DNA of 18,940 nt from an uncultured Nitrosopumilaceae archaeon (lineage in GTDB: Archaea; Thermoproteota; Nitrososphaeria; Nitrososphaerales; Nitrosopumilaceae). Each line of letters starts with the position of its first letter. The stretch's first letter is position 1. Where the stretch lies: NCBI GenBank assembly GCA_937875805.1, contig CALFHG010000064.1:1-18940 (forward strand). The letters are read 5' to 3'. Positions 5,398 to 13,976 of the stretch are shown piece by piece. The translations under genes were made by a program, and so were the position numbers. Under the pieces are notes generated by a model. The model did no database searches. It was not told the DNA's origin and saw only the letters and a list, made by a program, of their open reading frames with translations.

Positions 5398-7716
5398 ATG
5401 GAACCTAAAATCTCAGAAAAAGCATGGAATCCAGAATTAGAGAAGAAAATTCTTCAGCAATGGGAAGAAGAAAAAATTTATGATTTTACACCACAAGATG
5501 ATAACTTTACAATAGATACACCGCCTCCATATCCTTCAGGTAGGCCTTGGCACATAGGGGCAGCAGCACATTATTCACAAATTGACATGATTGCGCGTAC
5601 TGCAAGGATGGCAGGAAAAAATGTCTATTTTCCAATAGGAATCGACAGGAATGGACTTCCAGTAGAACTGTACACTGAGAAAAAACACAAAATTAGAATG
5701 AGAGAAACAGAAAGAGGAGAGTTTCTAAATCTGTGTAGAGATGCACTAGATGATTTGGAAGCTGAAATGCTTCTCATCATGAAGAGTTTAGGAATTAGTG
5801 GTGACTTTGCAAACTATTACAGAACAGATTCAAAAGAATACAGAACACTTACACAATCAACATTCATCGAGTTATGGAAAAAAGGAGAAGTGTATCTAGC
5901 AAACAGACCTAACAATTACGATTGGGTGTCAGGTACAACAATTGCAGATGCAGAAATAACCTATGAAGATTTATCCACAAAACTAGTTTACATGAAATTT
6001 AAAATCAAAGACACAGATCAAGAGATAGTCATTGCAAGTACAAGACCGGAATTGCTTTGTGCATGTAGAACAATTATTGTAAATCCAGAAGATGAAAGGT
6101 ATTCACAGTATATCGGAAAGAAGATAATTGTTCCAATAACTAACGCAGAAGTAGAATTAAGAACACATCATTCCGCTCAACAAGAATTCGGTTCAGGAGC
6201 CGTTATGGTATGTAGTTATGGTGATCAAAACGATGTGGCATTATTTAGAGAATTAGAATTAGAAGAGATTGTTGCAATTGGATTAGACGGAAGAATGACA
6301 GAGGTTGCAGGAGAATATACAGGATTGAAACCAAAACAAGCAAGAACCAAAATTATAGAAGATTTAGAGACAGGAGGATTATTGGACAAAGTCGAAGACA
6401 TTGTTCATAGAACACCAGTATCAGAGAGAAGTAAAACTCCAATTGAAATTATTCCAATGGAGGAATATTATCTAAAACAAAAAGGCGCAGTTGAGAAAAT
6501 CAAAAAACTAGGCCAAGAAATCACATTTCATCCACCAATGCACAAGCAAATTCTCATGAATTGGCTTGAATCCATCAATATTGACTGGCCAATATCTAGG
6601 AGAAGATACTATGGTACAGAGATTCCTATCTGGTACTGTAAAAATTGCTCAGAGCCCCATGTTCCAGAACCTGGAAAGTATTACAGACCTTGGGAAGAAA
6701 AATGTCCAATTAGTAATTGTCCTAAATGTGATTCTACTGAATTTGTAGGGGAAGAACGAACTTTTGACACATGGATGGATTCTAGTGTATCTCCACTTTT
6801 CATTAGTAAATTCAATAGAGACGACGAATTTTTCAAAAAAGTATACCCCGTATCAATTAGACCCCAAGCAAAAGATATTGTTAGAACTTGGTTATACTAT
6901 ACACTTCTAAGATGTGAACAGCTAACTGGAAAGAAACCATGGTCTGAAGCATGGATAATGGGATATGGTTTAGATGAAAAGGGAATGAAAATGAGTAAGA
7001 GTAAAGGAAATGCAATAGATCCTTTACCTGTAATTGAAAAATTAGGCGCTGACACTTTTAGATTTTGGAGTGCAAGCGAAATTAATCACGGTTATGATTT
7101 TAGATGTAACGAACAAAAAATTGAATCAACAAAAAAATTCCTCAGCAAATTATGGAATGTTTCAAGATTTTTGTCTAGTTTTCCAGTAATTGAATCAGGG
7201 AAACTTGGTGCAACAGACAAATGGATTTTAGCAGAACTAGACAAGCTAGTAAAAGAATGTAAGAAAGGATATGAGGAATACAACTTTTTCATTCCAGCAA
7301 TTGCAATTAGGGAATTTACATGGAATGTATTTGCTGCACATTATATTGAAATGGTCAAAGCACGAGCATACGGAATTGAATTCTCTGATGAAGAAAGAGA
7401 TGGTGCAATTTTCACACTTCATAAAACATTGTCAACAATTTTAAAATTATTAGCACCAATCACTCCATTCATCACTGAACATCTTTGGAAGGAATTGTAC
7501 TCAAAAGATAGCATCCATAAAGAAAAACAAGTCACGCCTGAAAACATAGAGGATCAGAGTAATATCACAAAGGAAATTTCAGAATTTAATTCAAAAGTTT
7601 GGAATGAGAAAAAATCTCAAAATCTCTCATTAAAAGATTCAATTAAAATGGAAATTCCTGAAAGTCTGTTAGAATTCAAAAAAGATTTGAAATCTATGCA
7701 TAATTTGTTAGATTAA
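5398..7716 (+). CDS. valS: Valyl-tRNA synthetase
   Basis: A class I aminoacyl-tRNA synthetase of 772 residues that charges tRNA-Val. The HIGH-type motif is PYPSGRPWHIG (44-54) and the KMSKS loop is at 531-535. FPIGIDRNGLPVEL and the ISRRRYYGTEIPIWYC block (ending near 414) are typical of ValRS rather than IleRS or LeuRS. The inserted editing domain lies roughly at residues 200-330 (ASTRPELLCACRTI; GSGAVMVCSYGDQNDV), which removes mischarged Thr. A zinc-knuckle pattern is seen at C414-x2-C417 and C436-x4-C441-x2-C444. The anticodon-binding helical domain follows to the C-terminus; the long C-terminal coiled coil of bacterial ValRS is absent. It starts 8 bases after the PTPS-family gene. An AT-rich hairpin overlaps the stop and separates it from convergent pdxT. 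Confidence 0.93.
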   Translation: MEPKISEKAWNPELEKKILQQWEEEKIYDFTPQDDNFTIDTPPPYPSGRPWHIGAAAHYSQIDMIARTARMAGKNVYFPIGIDRNGLPVELYTEKKHKIRMRETERGEFLNLCRDALDDLEAEMLLIMKSLGISGDFANYYRTDSKEYRTLTQSTFIELWKKGEVYLANRPNNYDWVSGTTIADAEITYEDLSTKLVYMKFKIKDTDQEIVIASTRPELLCACRTIIVNPEDERYSQYIGKKIIVPITNAEVELRTHHSAQQEFGSGAVMVCSYGDQNDVALFRELELEEIVAIGLDGRMTEVAGEYTGLKPKQARTKIIEDLETGGLLDKVEDIVHRTPVSERSKTPIEIIPMEEYYLKQKGAVEKIKKLGQEITFHPPMHKQILMNWLESINIDWPISRRRYYGTEIPIWYCKNCSEPHVPEPGKYYRPWEEKCPISNCPKCDSTEFVGEERTFDTWMDSSVSPLFISKFNRDDEFFKKVYPVSIRPQAKDIVRTWLYYTLLRCEQLTGKKPWSEAWIMGYGLDEKGMKMSKSKGNAIDPLPVIEKLGADTFRFWSASEINHGYDFRCNEQKIESTKKFLSKLWNVSRFLSSFPVIESGKLGATDKWILAELDKLVKECKKGYEEYNFFIPAIAIREFTWNVFAAHYIEMVKARAYGIEFSDEERDGAIFTLHKTLSTILKLLAPITPFITEHLWKELYSKDSIHKEKQVTPENIEDQSNITKEISEFNSKVWNEKKSQNLSLKDSIKMEIPESLLEFKKDLKSMHNLLD

Positions 7717-7731
7717 TTTAGAAAAATTAAT
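7712..7731. terminator. AT-only hairpin between convergent valS and pdxT, candidate bidirectional terminator
   Basis: ATTAATTT (7712-7719) and AAATTAAT (7724-7731) form a perfect 8-bp inverted repeat with loop AGAA. It overlaps the stop codons of both genes (valS TAA at 7714-7716, pdxT at 7727-7729). It presents a short T-tract on each strand, which fits termination in both directions. The stem contains no G-C pair. Confidence 0.4.
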
Positions 7732-8344
7732 TCTTTGAATCATTCACAAGGTTAATGAAATACTTGTGTACTGATGTATCTTCAGTTAATTCTGGATGAA
7801 AGGATATACCAATTACATTTCCTTTTTTAATTGCAACAATACGATCATTGAATTTTGATAAAATTTCTACATCTGAACCAACATCAGAAACAGAGGGTGC
7901 ACGAATAAAGACACCATTAAATTTTGGAATATCAATAGAATCTAAAGAAATATCAGATTCAAAGGATTGCTTTTGTCTTCCAAATGAATTTCTCTCCAAT
8001 TTAATATCAAAAATATCCAATAGTGGCTGATCAGTTTTACCAACAACACGATCATTTGCGGTGTTTGACAACATTATCATCCCGGCACAAATTCCAAGTA
8101 CTGGCATTCCACTTTGAATTTTTTCTTTTAGAATCTTCAAAGATCCATTCACTAGAGATAATTGGCCTATAGTAGTACTCTCACCACCAGGAATAATCAA
8201 ACCATCTAATTGAGAAATTTCATCAGGTGTTCTTACAGCAATTACTTTTCCATCAATTCCTAATTCATCAATTGCAGCTTTAGTAGAAACAAGATTTTCT
8301 TGTATATCTCCTTGTATTGATAATACACCAACAGTAAGACTCAT
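7727..8344 (-). CDS. pdxT: Pyridoxal 5'-phosphate synthase glutaminase subunit
   Basis: PdxT, 205 residues, is the class I glutaminase that hydrolyses glutamine and passes ammonia to PdxS in the deoxyxylulose-phosphate-independent vitamin B6 route. The oxyanion region is PGGESTTIG (52-60), the nucleophile is C86 in LGICAGM (83-89), and the catalytic His/Glu are H183 and E185 in FHPEL. Length is normal for the family. Its ATG overlaps the stop of pdxS by four bases (ATGA at 8341-8344), a coupling expected because the two products form the 12+12 synthase complex. Confidence 0.96.
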   Translation of the reverse strand: MSLTVGVLSIQGDIQENLVSTKAAIDELGIDGKVIAVRTPDEISQLDGLIIPGGESTTIGQLSLVNGSLKILKEKIQSGMPVLGICAGMIMLSNTANDRVVGKTDQPLLDIFDIKLERNSFGRQKQSFESDISLDSIDIPKFNGVFIRAPSVSDVGSDVEILSKFNDRIVAIKKGNVIGISFHPELTEDTSVHKYFINLVNDSKN

Positions 8345-9309
8345 GCAGAACCACCACGATCTTGCATACGTAATTCTAGAGTGTTTACATCTAATCCTAA
8401 CATAGATTGTCTTTCATCAATCATTTTTTGAGCCTCTTTGACTTTATCAGATTCATTCCAAAAAGTAGTAGCTAAAACTATTGCTCGTGCTCTTTCTTTT
8501 GCATCATCAGAATTGAAAATCCCAGAACCGACAAATATTCCATCACAGCCAAGTGACATCAAATATGCTGCATCAGCAGGTGTTGCAATACCACCTGCAG
8601 CAAAATTTACAACTGGTAATCTTCCAAGTTTTGCAGTTTGTTCAACAATATCATAAGATACTTTGAATTCTCTTGCCATTCTAACTAATTCTTGATTATC
8701 TCCAGAATCATAAATTGATTTTATCATTCTTAATTCGTCATTTACTTTTTTAATATGTTTAATTGCTTCTGCAACATTTCCAGTTCCAGGTTCACCTTTT
8801 GTTCTAATCATTGATGCACCTTCTTCAATTCTTCTCAAGGCTTCAGCCAATGATCTTGCGCCATTAACAACAGGGGTAGTGAAATCCCATTTCCAAATAT
8901 GACGAAGTTCATCAGCAGGTGTTAAAACTTCAGATTCATCAATCATATCAACATCAGTTTCTTGTAAAACTAGTGCTTCATTGACATGTCCTATTCGACA
9001 TTTGGCCATTACAGGAATGGTTACAGAATCCATAATTTCTTCAATAATTCTAATACTTGCAGTTCGTGCAACTCCACCAGCTTTTCTAACCTCTGATGGA
9101 AGTTTATCTAACACCATAACAGAAACTGCACCAGCTTCTTCAGCTATTTGTGCTTGTTCTACATTTGTAACATCCATTACGACACCATTTTTTAACATGT
9201 GAGCAAAACCTCGTTTAACAGTAGATGAACCACGTAAAGTATCAATAGAATTTATTTTGTCAGAGATTATTCCTTTAGCATCTTGTCTTTCTCCAGATAA
9301 TGGAAGCAT
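8341..9309 (-). CDS. pdxS: Pyridoxal 5'-phosphate synthase subunit PdxS
   Basis: PdxS, 322 residues, is the (beta/alpha)8-barrel that builds pyridoxal 5'-phosphate from a pentose phosphate, glyceraldehyde 3-phosphate and ammonia. [19 protein letters not shown] (31-49) holds the catalytic Asp D46. [10 protein letters not shown] (99-108) has the Schiff-base lysine K103, and [11 protein letters not shown] (168-178) has the second lysine K171. VGSGIF near the C-terminus is the phosphate-binding loop. Compared with Bacillus PdxS the N-terminus is about 22 residues longer ([13 protein letters not shown]...), but no later start codon would keep the conserved VKRGF block. A GAGG tract before the ATG may be a ribosome-binding site. 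It lies 30 bases after a membrane-anchored unknown gene on the same strand and overlaps pdxT. Confidence 0.96.
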   Translation of the reverse strand: MLPLSGERQDAKGIISDKINSIDTLRGSSTVKRGFAHMLKNGVVMDVTNVEQAQIAEEAGAVSVMVLDKLPSEVRKAGGVARTASIRIIEEIMDSVTIPVMAKCRIGHVNEALVLQETDVDMIDESEVLTPADELRHIWKWDFTTPVVNGARSLAEALRRIEEGASMIRTKGEPGTGNVAEAIKHIKKVNDELRMIKSIYDSGDNQELVRMAREFKVSYDIVEQTAKLGRLPVVNFAAGGIATPADAAYLMSLGCDGIFVGSGIFNSDDAKERARAIVLATTFWNESDKVKEAQKMIDERQSMLGLDVNTLELRMQDRGGSA

Positions 9310-9339
9310 GTCTTAATTTTTCCTCATCACTATTTGTAT

Positions 9340-9873
9340 CTATTCACTAAATTCAGATATAATCAAATCTAATTCAGATTCCACCATAGTGATAATTGGA
9401 GGAATGAAATCCATAGTTACATTTTGTTGTGGCCAATGAATTTGATTGACACGACCATTCAAAGTAATTTTTACATTTGATTTTTGATATTCAGTTGCAT
9501 TATCCATAATTGCAAAAGATTCAGAAGGTATTGCAATAAAACCAGTTTCTTTAATCAGTGCTTTAATTTTGTTTAGTTTTGCTTCATCTAATTGTGAGCG
9601 TACATCAGGTTTCAGATAACCATTTTCAGTTACAGAATATTTTATTTCACCATCATTTTTGATGTAAAGAATTTCAGTTTTTTGTGCTCCAGTTCGTTCT
9701 GTTACACCATAAGAAATTTTCTTTAATTGATGTTTAGTATATTCAATTTCAATATTATCAGTGTGATTAGCAGCTGATGTAGGAATTTCATTTCTTAATA
9801 ACAATGGAGTAGAAAGTAAAAGAGCTGCAATAACTGGAATAGCACCCAATACAATGTAAATTGGTTTTACCAT
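9340..9873 (-). CDS. Membrane-anchored protein of unknown function (177 aa)
   Basis: Residues 4-27 form one hydrophobic N-terminal helix (IYIVLGAIPVIAALLL), likely a signal anchor. The remaining 150 residues are polar and would sit outside the cell membrane. They contain beta-rich stretches (KTEILYIKNDGEIKYSVTENG; SNVKITLNGRVNQIHW) and an amphipathic helix (LDEAKLNKIKALIKETG). There is no Cys for a lipobox. I do not recognise a family. It lies upstream of pdxS on the same strand with a 30-base gap, which could allow co-transcription, but nothing in the protein points to vitamin B6. A TATA-like GATTTATTTG lies about 30 bases before the ATG at 9873. Confidence 0.75.
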   Translation of the reverse strand: MVKPIYIVLGAIPVIAALLLSTPLLLRNEIPTSAANHTDNIEIEYTKHQLKKISYGVTERTGAQKTEILYIKNDGEIKYSVTENGYLKPDVRSQLDEAKLNKIKALIKETGFIAIPSESFAIMDNATEYQKSNVKITLNGRVNQIHWPQQNVTMDFIPPIITMVESELDLIISEFSE

Positions 9874-9917
9874 TTTACTGCTAATATTGCCAATTTACAA
9901 ATAAATCTTAGTAATAG

Positions 9918-9925
9918 TTAAAATT
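9918..9925 (+). promoter_or_regulatory. Box A (TATA-like) of the tRNA-Trp gene
   Basis: TTAAAATT is centred about 28 bases before the first tRNA base at 9950. A second AT-rich run, AAAATATTTT (9931-9940), is nearer but at a less usual distance. Confidence 0.45.
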
Positions 9926-9949
9926 CAAGCAAAATATTTTGATTCTTGT

Positions 9950-10023
9950 GGGTTCGTAGCCTAGCCTGGTAGGGCGATGGTCTCCAAAACCATCGATCGT
10001 CGGTTCAAATCCGATCGGGCCCA
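9950..10023 (+). tRNA. tRNA-Trp, anticodon CCA
   Basis: A full cloverleaf of 74 bases can be drawn. The acceptor stem is 9950-9956 with 10016-10022 (two G-U pairs), with discriminator A10023. The D arm is 9959-9975. The anticodon stem is ATGGT/ACCAT (9977-9981, 9989-9993) with loop CTCCAAA, anticodon CCA at 9984-9986. The T arm is 9999-10015 with loop TTCAAAT. There is no intron and no encoded 3' CCA. The aconitase gene ends 15 bases downstream on the other strand. A TrpRS gene lies about 8 kb to the right. Confidence 0.97.
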
Positions 10024-10038
10024 CTCCAAAAAATTCTA

Positions 10039-12303
10039 TTATCCGTTTCTCAATACATTTAGTGCAGATCCAGACTTGAACCATTCAATTTGTGATTTAT
10101 TGTATGAGTGATTTAGTAAAATTTCATCTTTGTTTCCATCAGAATGAGAAATTATACATCTAACTTGTTTGTCTGGAGCCAATTCATCTAATTCAAGTAA
10201 ACTAATTTTATCATCTTCAAGAATTTTTTCATAATCATCTGAATTACTAAATGTCAATGCCAAAATACCTTGTTTTTTCAGATTCGTTTCGTGAATTCTT
10301 GCTAAACTTTTTGTGATAACTGCTGCACATCCTAAAAAGCGAGGAGACATTGCAGCATGTTCTCGGCTACTTCCTTCACCATAATTATTATCACCAATGA
10401 TTACCCATCGCATTTGATTTTCTTTGTATTGTCTGGCAATTTGTGAAAATGATTCCTGATTATTATTTAGAATATTCTTTCCCTGACCGACTTGATCATT
10501 AAATGCATTAACTGCACCTAAAAGCATGTTATCACTGAGATTATCCAAGTGTCCACGTAAAGAAAGCCATGCCCCAGCAGGAGAAATATGATCTGTAGTG
10601 CATTTACCTTTAGCCTTTACCATAATTGGAATATTTTCAAAATCTTTACCGTCCCATTTAGAAAATGGTTTCAAAAGCTGGAGCCTTTTACTGTTAGGAT
10701 CAATTAGAACTTCAATATTATTAGAATTTTCAGGAGGTGCAATAAAAATTCCTTCAGGTAGCACAAAACCATCTTCAGGAACTTCTGGTGCAGGTTTAGG
10801 AGGTTCAAGTTTAAACTTAGTTCCATCTGATGCGATCAGATCATCCTTTAACGGATTAAATGAAAGTCTACCACCCAATGCTAAAGCAATAATCATTTCA
10901 GGACTACCAATAAAGTTTAGAGTACTTCTACGTCCATCATTTCTACCTGGAAAATTTCTATTAAATGTTGTAACAATAGTATTTTGTTGATCCTTTTCTA
11001 ATTCAGGTCTATTCCATTGACCAATACAAGGACCACATGCATTTGCTAAAACAGTTGCACCTATGTCTTTTAATGAATCCATTTGTCCATCACGTTCTAT
11101 AGTACCGCGAATTTGTTCAGAACCAGGAGTTACCAATAATGGAATCTTTGCTTTAATTCCTTTAGATTTTGCTTGTTCAGCTAAACTTGCTGCTCTTGAC
11201 ATATCTTCGTAAGAAGAATTTGTACAACTACCAATTAATGCAACAGAGATTGGATCAGTGTAGCCTTTAGATGTTACATCATCAGATAATTCTGTTATGC
11301 TTCTTACTAAATCAGGAGTATGGGGTCCAACAATATGTGGTTCTAACGTTGAAAGATTAATTTCAATTACTCTATCAAAGAATTTTTCTGGATTTGTTTC
11401 TATCTCAGCATCTGCAACAAGAGATTCTTTATTTTGATTTGCTAATTGGGCAATATTTTCTCTGTTAGTATATTTTAGATAAGTTTCCATTCTTTCATCA
11501 TATGGAAATACAGAACAAGTTGCTCCAATTTCAGCACCCATGTTAGTAATGGTAGCCTTACCTGTACAACTGATGGATTTTGTTCCAGGTCCAAAATATT
11601 CTACTATTGCATTTGTACCTCCAGATACTGTTAATTCATCAGCAACTTTCAATATGATATCTTTAGGAGCAGTCCATCCGGTTAGTTCTCCAGTTAATTT
11701 TACACCAATTTTTTTCGGATAAAGTAATTCCCATGGCATACCTGCCATTACTTCAGCTGCATCCAACCCACCAACACCAATTGCAATCATTCCAAGACCT
11801 CCTGCATTTGGAGTATGAGAATCAGTACCAATCATTAATCCACCTGGAAATGCATAATTTTCAAGTACAACTTGATGAATGATTCCTGCACCAGGTTTCC
11901 AAAAACCACATCCATGTTTTGCACATGCTGATTGTAAAAATTTGAAAACTTCACTATTTTCATCAAGTGAAACTTTCATGTCAATATCACCTTGTACTTC
12001 TGCTCTAATGAGATGATCACAATGTACAGTTGTTGGTAAAGATGTTTGTTTTAATCCTGCTTGCATAAATTGTAGCATCACCATTTGACCTGTAACATCT
12101 TGTAATGCAACTCTATCTGGTTTTAAAAAAACATAATCTTTTCCACCGATGAAAATAGTATCATCAATTTTATTTAGATGACCAGATAAGATTTTTTCAG
12201 AAAGTGTTAATGGTCTTCCAACTAGATTTCTATATTTTACAATATTTTCTTTTAATTTCAAATAAACATTAGAAACAAGTTCTGTTGCAGTATCAATTTC
12301 CAT
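10039..12303 (-). CDS. acn: Aconitate hydratase, mitochondrial-type
   Basis: A 754-residue [4Fe-4S] hydro-lyase that interconverts citrate and isocitrate. Three cysteine ligands are visible: C360 (IGSCTNSSYEDM) and C423/C426 (NACGPCIGQW). Substrate-binding blocks include TVHCDHLIRA (92-101) and GLMIGTDSHTPNAGGLG (155-171). The C-terminal swivel domain has the conserved GDNNYGEGSSREHAA block. Length and sequence resemble the mitochondrial (mAcn) type rather than the longer AcnA/IRP1 or AcnB. It should act in the oxidative TCA cycle. TATA-like AT-rich sequence (AATATTAAATTT, near 12325-12337) precedes the ATG at 12303 by 25-30 bases. It is transcribed alone. Confidence 0.95.
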   Translation of the reverse strand: MEIDTATELVSNVYLKLKENIVKYRNLVGRPLTLSEKILSGHLNKIDDTIFIGGKDYVFLKPDRVALQDVTGQMVMLQFMQAGLKQTSLPTTVHCDHLIRAEVQGDIDMKVSLDENSEVFKFLQSACAKHGCGFWKPGAGIIHQVVLENYAFPGGLMIGTDSHTPNAGGLGMIAIGVGGLDAAEVMAGMPWELLYPKKIGVKLTGELTGWTAPKDIILKVADELTVSGGTNAIVEYFGPGTKSISCTGKATITNMGAEIGATCSVFPYDERMETYLKYTNRENIAQLANQNKESLVADAEIETNPEKFFDRVIEINLSTLEPHIVGPHTPDLVRSITELSDDVTSKGYTDPISVALIGSCTNSSYEDMSRAASLAEQAKSKGIKAKIPLLVTPGSEQIRGTIERDGQMDSLKDIGATVLANACGPCIGQWNRPELEKDQQNTIVTTFNRNFPGRNDGRRSTLNFIGSPEMIIALALGGRLSFNPLKDDLIASDGTKFKLEPPKPAPEVPEDGFVLPEGIFIAPPENSNNIEVLIDPNSKRLQLLKPFSKWDGKDFENIPIMVKAKGKCTTDHISPAGAWLSLRGHLDNLSDNMLLGAVNAFNDQVGQGKNILNNNQESFSQIARQYKENQMRWVIIGDNNYGEGSSREHAAMSPRFLGCAAVITKSLARIHETNLKKQGILALTFSNSDDYEKILEDDKISLLELDELAPDKQVRCIISHSDGNKDEILLNHSYNKSQIEWFKSGSALNVLRNG

Positions 12304-12447
12304 AATTTGCGATGAATTGATCCTAAATTTAATATTTACAATTCAAAAACTCAATAAATTGTTTCAATAGGCATGTAAATTCTCAACAATTATAAGCCAA
12401 ATACTGCTTTCCAATGCAGTGTTAGGTAGTAGTAAATTTTCTAAATT

Positions 12448-12452
12448 GAGGT
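12448..12452 (+). promoter_or_regulatory. Shine-Dalgarno-like GAGGT before the 210-aa protein
   Basis: GAGGT ends 6 bases before the ATG at 12459 and supports that start. Many genes here have only TATA spacing and no such site, so this message probably has a leader; a TATA candidate AATTATAAG lies near 12387-12395. Confidence 0.45.
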
Positions 12453-12458
12453 ATAATC

Positions 12459-13091
12459 ATGGTCAATAAAGGATTTCCAAAATTTGGCATGTCACAAGCA
12501 GGGGCATTTGTTGCAGCACTTAAAAATTATAATTTGCCAGATTTTATTTTAGTTTTAGTTGCAAAAGAATGCAAGTCAGAATTACTTGAAAGGGGAAGAA
12601 TAGATGACAGATTGCAAAGTATGAACGATGATGCTTTAGAATTATTACACAGAGTTTTTGTTGGATGTAAAGAAGATACTGCAGGAAAATATGCCCAATA
12701 CAGATTCTATGCATATGTATCAAGCATGTATCATAAATGTGAAGTTATAGTTAATGATACAATTCCTGGTGTATCAGGTATAAATCATAAAGTTCCTGTT
12801 GCAGTAAAAAATAATGGAATGTACATAGCAATTGCATATAACAAAGCAACAGGAAATCCAGTAAACGCAAAAGAAACAACAAGATTTTACAACATGGTAG
12901 ATGATATCAAAAAAGGAGATCACGGAACCATGTTAGCTGATGGAATTTATGGCTCTTCTGTAGGCTTTAGAGGAGATGCTCTTGTAGAACTTGAAACATT
13001 AAGCAAATCACGAACCAATGATCCAGAAAATAAATTAGATTTCAAAACTGCAAATTTTGAAAATAATATTTATTCAGTTTCAAAACTTTAG
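12459..13091 (+). CDS. Conserved-looking protein of unknown function (210 aa), possible PD-(D/E)XK-like fold
   Basis: A soluble protein without signal peptide or membrane segment. Residues 1-95 are mostly helical, with a KECKSELLERGRIDD segment and two Cys (C70, C94). Residues 95-185 read as an alpha/beta core: EVIVNDTIPGVSGINHKVPV (95-114), then NNGMYIAIAYNKATG (118-132), then a helix ETTRFYNMVDDI (139-150) and strands around 157-178. Strand-turn-strand ending in YxK, followed by a helix, recalls the core of restriction-endonuclease-like folds, but the expected acidic residues are not clearly present. I would therefore not call it a nuclease. The ATG at 12459 is supported by a Shine-Dalgarno-like GAGGT. 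It converges on the HExxH protein gene with 11 bases between stops. Confidence 0.7.
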   Translation: MVNKGFPKFGMSQAGAFVAALKNYNLPDFILVLVAKECKSELLERGRIDDRLQSMNDDALELLHRVFVGCKEDTAGKYAQYRFYAYVSSMYHKCEVIVNDTIPGVSGINHKVPVAVKNNGMYIAIAYNKATGNPVNAKETTRFYNMVDDIKKGDHGTMLADGIYGSSVGFRGDALVELETLSKSRTNDPENKLDFKTANFENNIYSVSKL

Positions 13092-13102
13092 TTGTAAATA
13101 TT

Positions 13103-13675
13103 TTATTTTAAATTAAATTGTGAAATATCCATTGTTAGAAACATTGGCTTACCATCAGTTTTTTGAAAATCTTCATCATATTGCTCAAATTCTAGCTGTT
13201 CAAAGAGATGTTTAGTCCACACATCATGTACATCATGAATGAATTTTTTATGTCCAACCATTCTCAACATTTCATGTACTAGTTCATGAGAAACAGTAGT
13301 ACAATTTTTTTCTGCAAGAAATAAAGTGTCATCAGATTCTTTTGGTGATTGCCAATATGTCATTCCAAAATTTTCAGCATGATACCCATCACACCCAACA
13401 CAATCAGTCCACCAAGGTTTGAAATGAGTTAGGTAAAAATGATAAATGTCTTTTCCTCGTTGGTGATGATCACGTACTAATGTAGAGGTGTCAAGACGTT
13501 GAAGAATACTTCTAGGAGTTGTGATCATTTCATCACATTGAATTTCATAATCTTTACCAAATTTTTCTTTTAACCAAACCTGATAAAACTTGCTCATTTT
13601 TTTGACATATTCAAATTCAAATTGTCTTTTTTCACGATCTATTTCGGGTACTACAAAAATAAAATGTAGAATCAT
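13103..13675 (-). CDS. HExxH-motif protein, putative zinc metalloprotease-like (190 aa)
   Basis: The key segment is SHELVHEMLRMVGH (129-142). H130, E131 and H134 form a zincin HExxH helix. H142, H147 and H150 (KFIHDVHDVW) are candidates for the third ligand, but the spacing does not match metzincins (HExxHxxGxxH) or gluzincins exactly. A CxxC pair (C92, C95 in DCVGCDGYH) could hold a second metal or stabilise the fold. There is no signal peptide or membrane helix, so it would act in the cytoplasm. The N-terminal 80 residues are helical and charged. I recognise no named family. It follows the Lrp/AsnC effector-domain gene by 18 bases on the same strand, so co-transcription is likely. Proteolysis is an inference from the motif. 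Confidence 0.65.
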   Translation of the reverse strand: MILHFIFVVPEIDREKRQFEFEYVKKMSKFYQVWLKEKFGKDYEIQCDEMITTPRSILQRLDTSTLVRDHHQRGKDIYHFYLTHFKPWWTDCVGCDGYHAENFGMTYWQSPKESDDTLFLAEKNCTTVSHELVHEMLRMVGHKKFIHDVHDVWTKHLFEQLEFEQYDEDFQKTDGKPMFLTMDISQFNLK

Positions 13676-13693
13676 AATAAGAAAAAAAGGTGT

Positions 13694-13933
13694 TTATGTT
13701 TGACCTTCAATACCCATCAAGGTAAGAGTTGAGCGAATCTTTTCAATTTTCCTGATTTTCCAGGTAATTGTTTCTCTAAGTTTTTCAACAGTGTCAGATT
13801 CAATCTTGGCCAAAATATCATATGCACCAAAAGTTCCATGAACTTCTTTTACACCATCCAAGCCCTTTAGTTGCCCTATAATAGCTTCTTCAGAACCCAA
13901 TTCACAGTTTATTAAAACATAAGCTGTTGCCAT
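13694..13933 (-). CDS. Stand-alone Lrp/AsnC effector-binding (RAM) domain protein
   Basis: At 79 residues this is just the alpha/beta dimeric-barrel domain found at the C-terminus of Lrp/AsnC regulators: ATAYVLINCELGSEEAIIGQL (2-22), then VHGTFGAYDILAKIES (31-46), then a final helix and strand. The helix-turn-helix DNA-binding domain is absent. Such stand-alone RAM proteins are common in archaea and bind small ligands such as amino acids, or partner with full-length Lrp proteins. A TATA-like TTTATCTA lies about 20 bases before the ATG, so it may have its own promoter, with the HExxH protein gene as second cistron 18 bases downstream. Confidence 0.88.
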   Translation of the reverse strand: MATAYVLINCELGSEEAIIGQLKGLDGVKEVHGTFGAYDILAKIESDTVEKLRETITWKIRKIEKIRSTLTLMGIEGQT

Positions 13934-13976
13934 ACAGTAATTAGATAAATCGACTATATCAATAAACCGATTATTG

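Noticed and set aside
12403..12420. ACTGC/GCAGT 5-bp inverted repeat before the 210-aa gene
   Set aside because: Short stem with an 8-base loop, probably upstream of the transcript start; could be chance.
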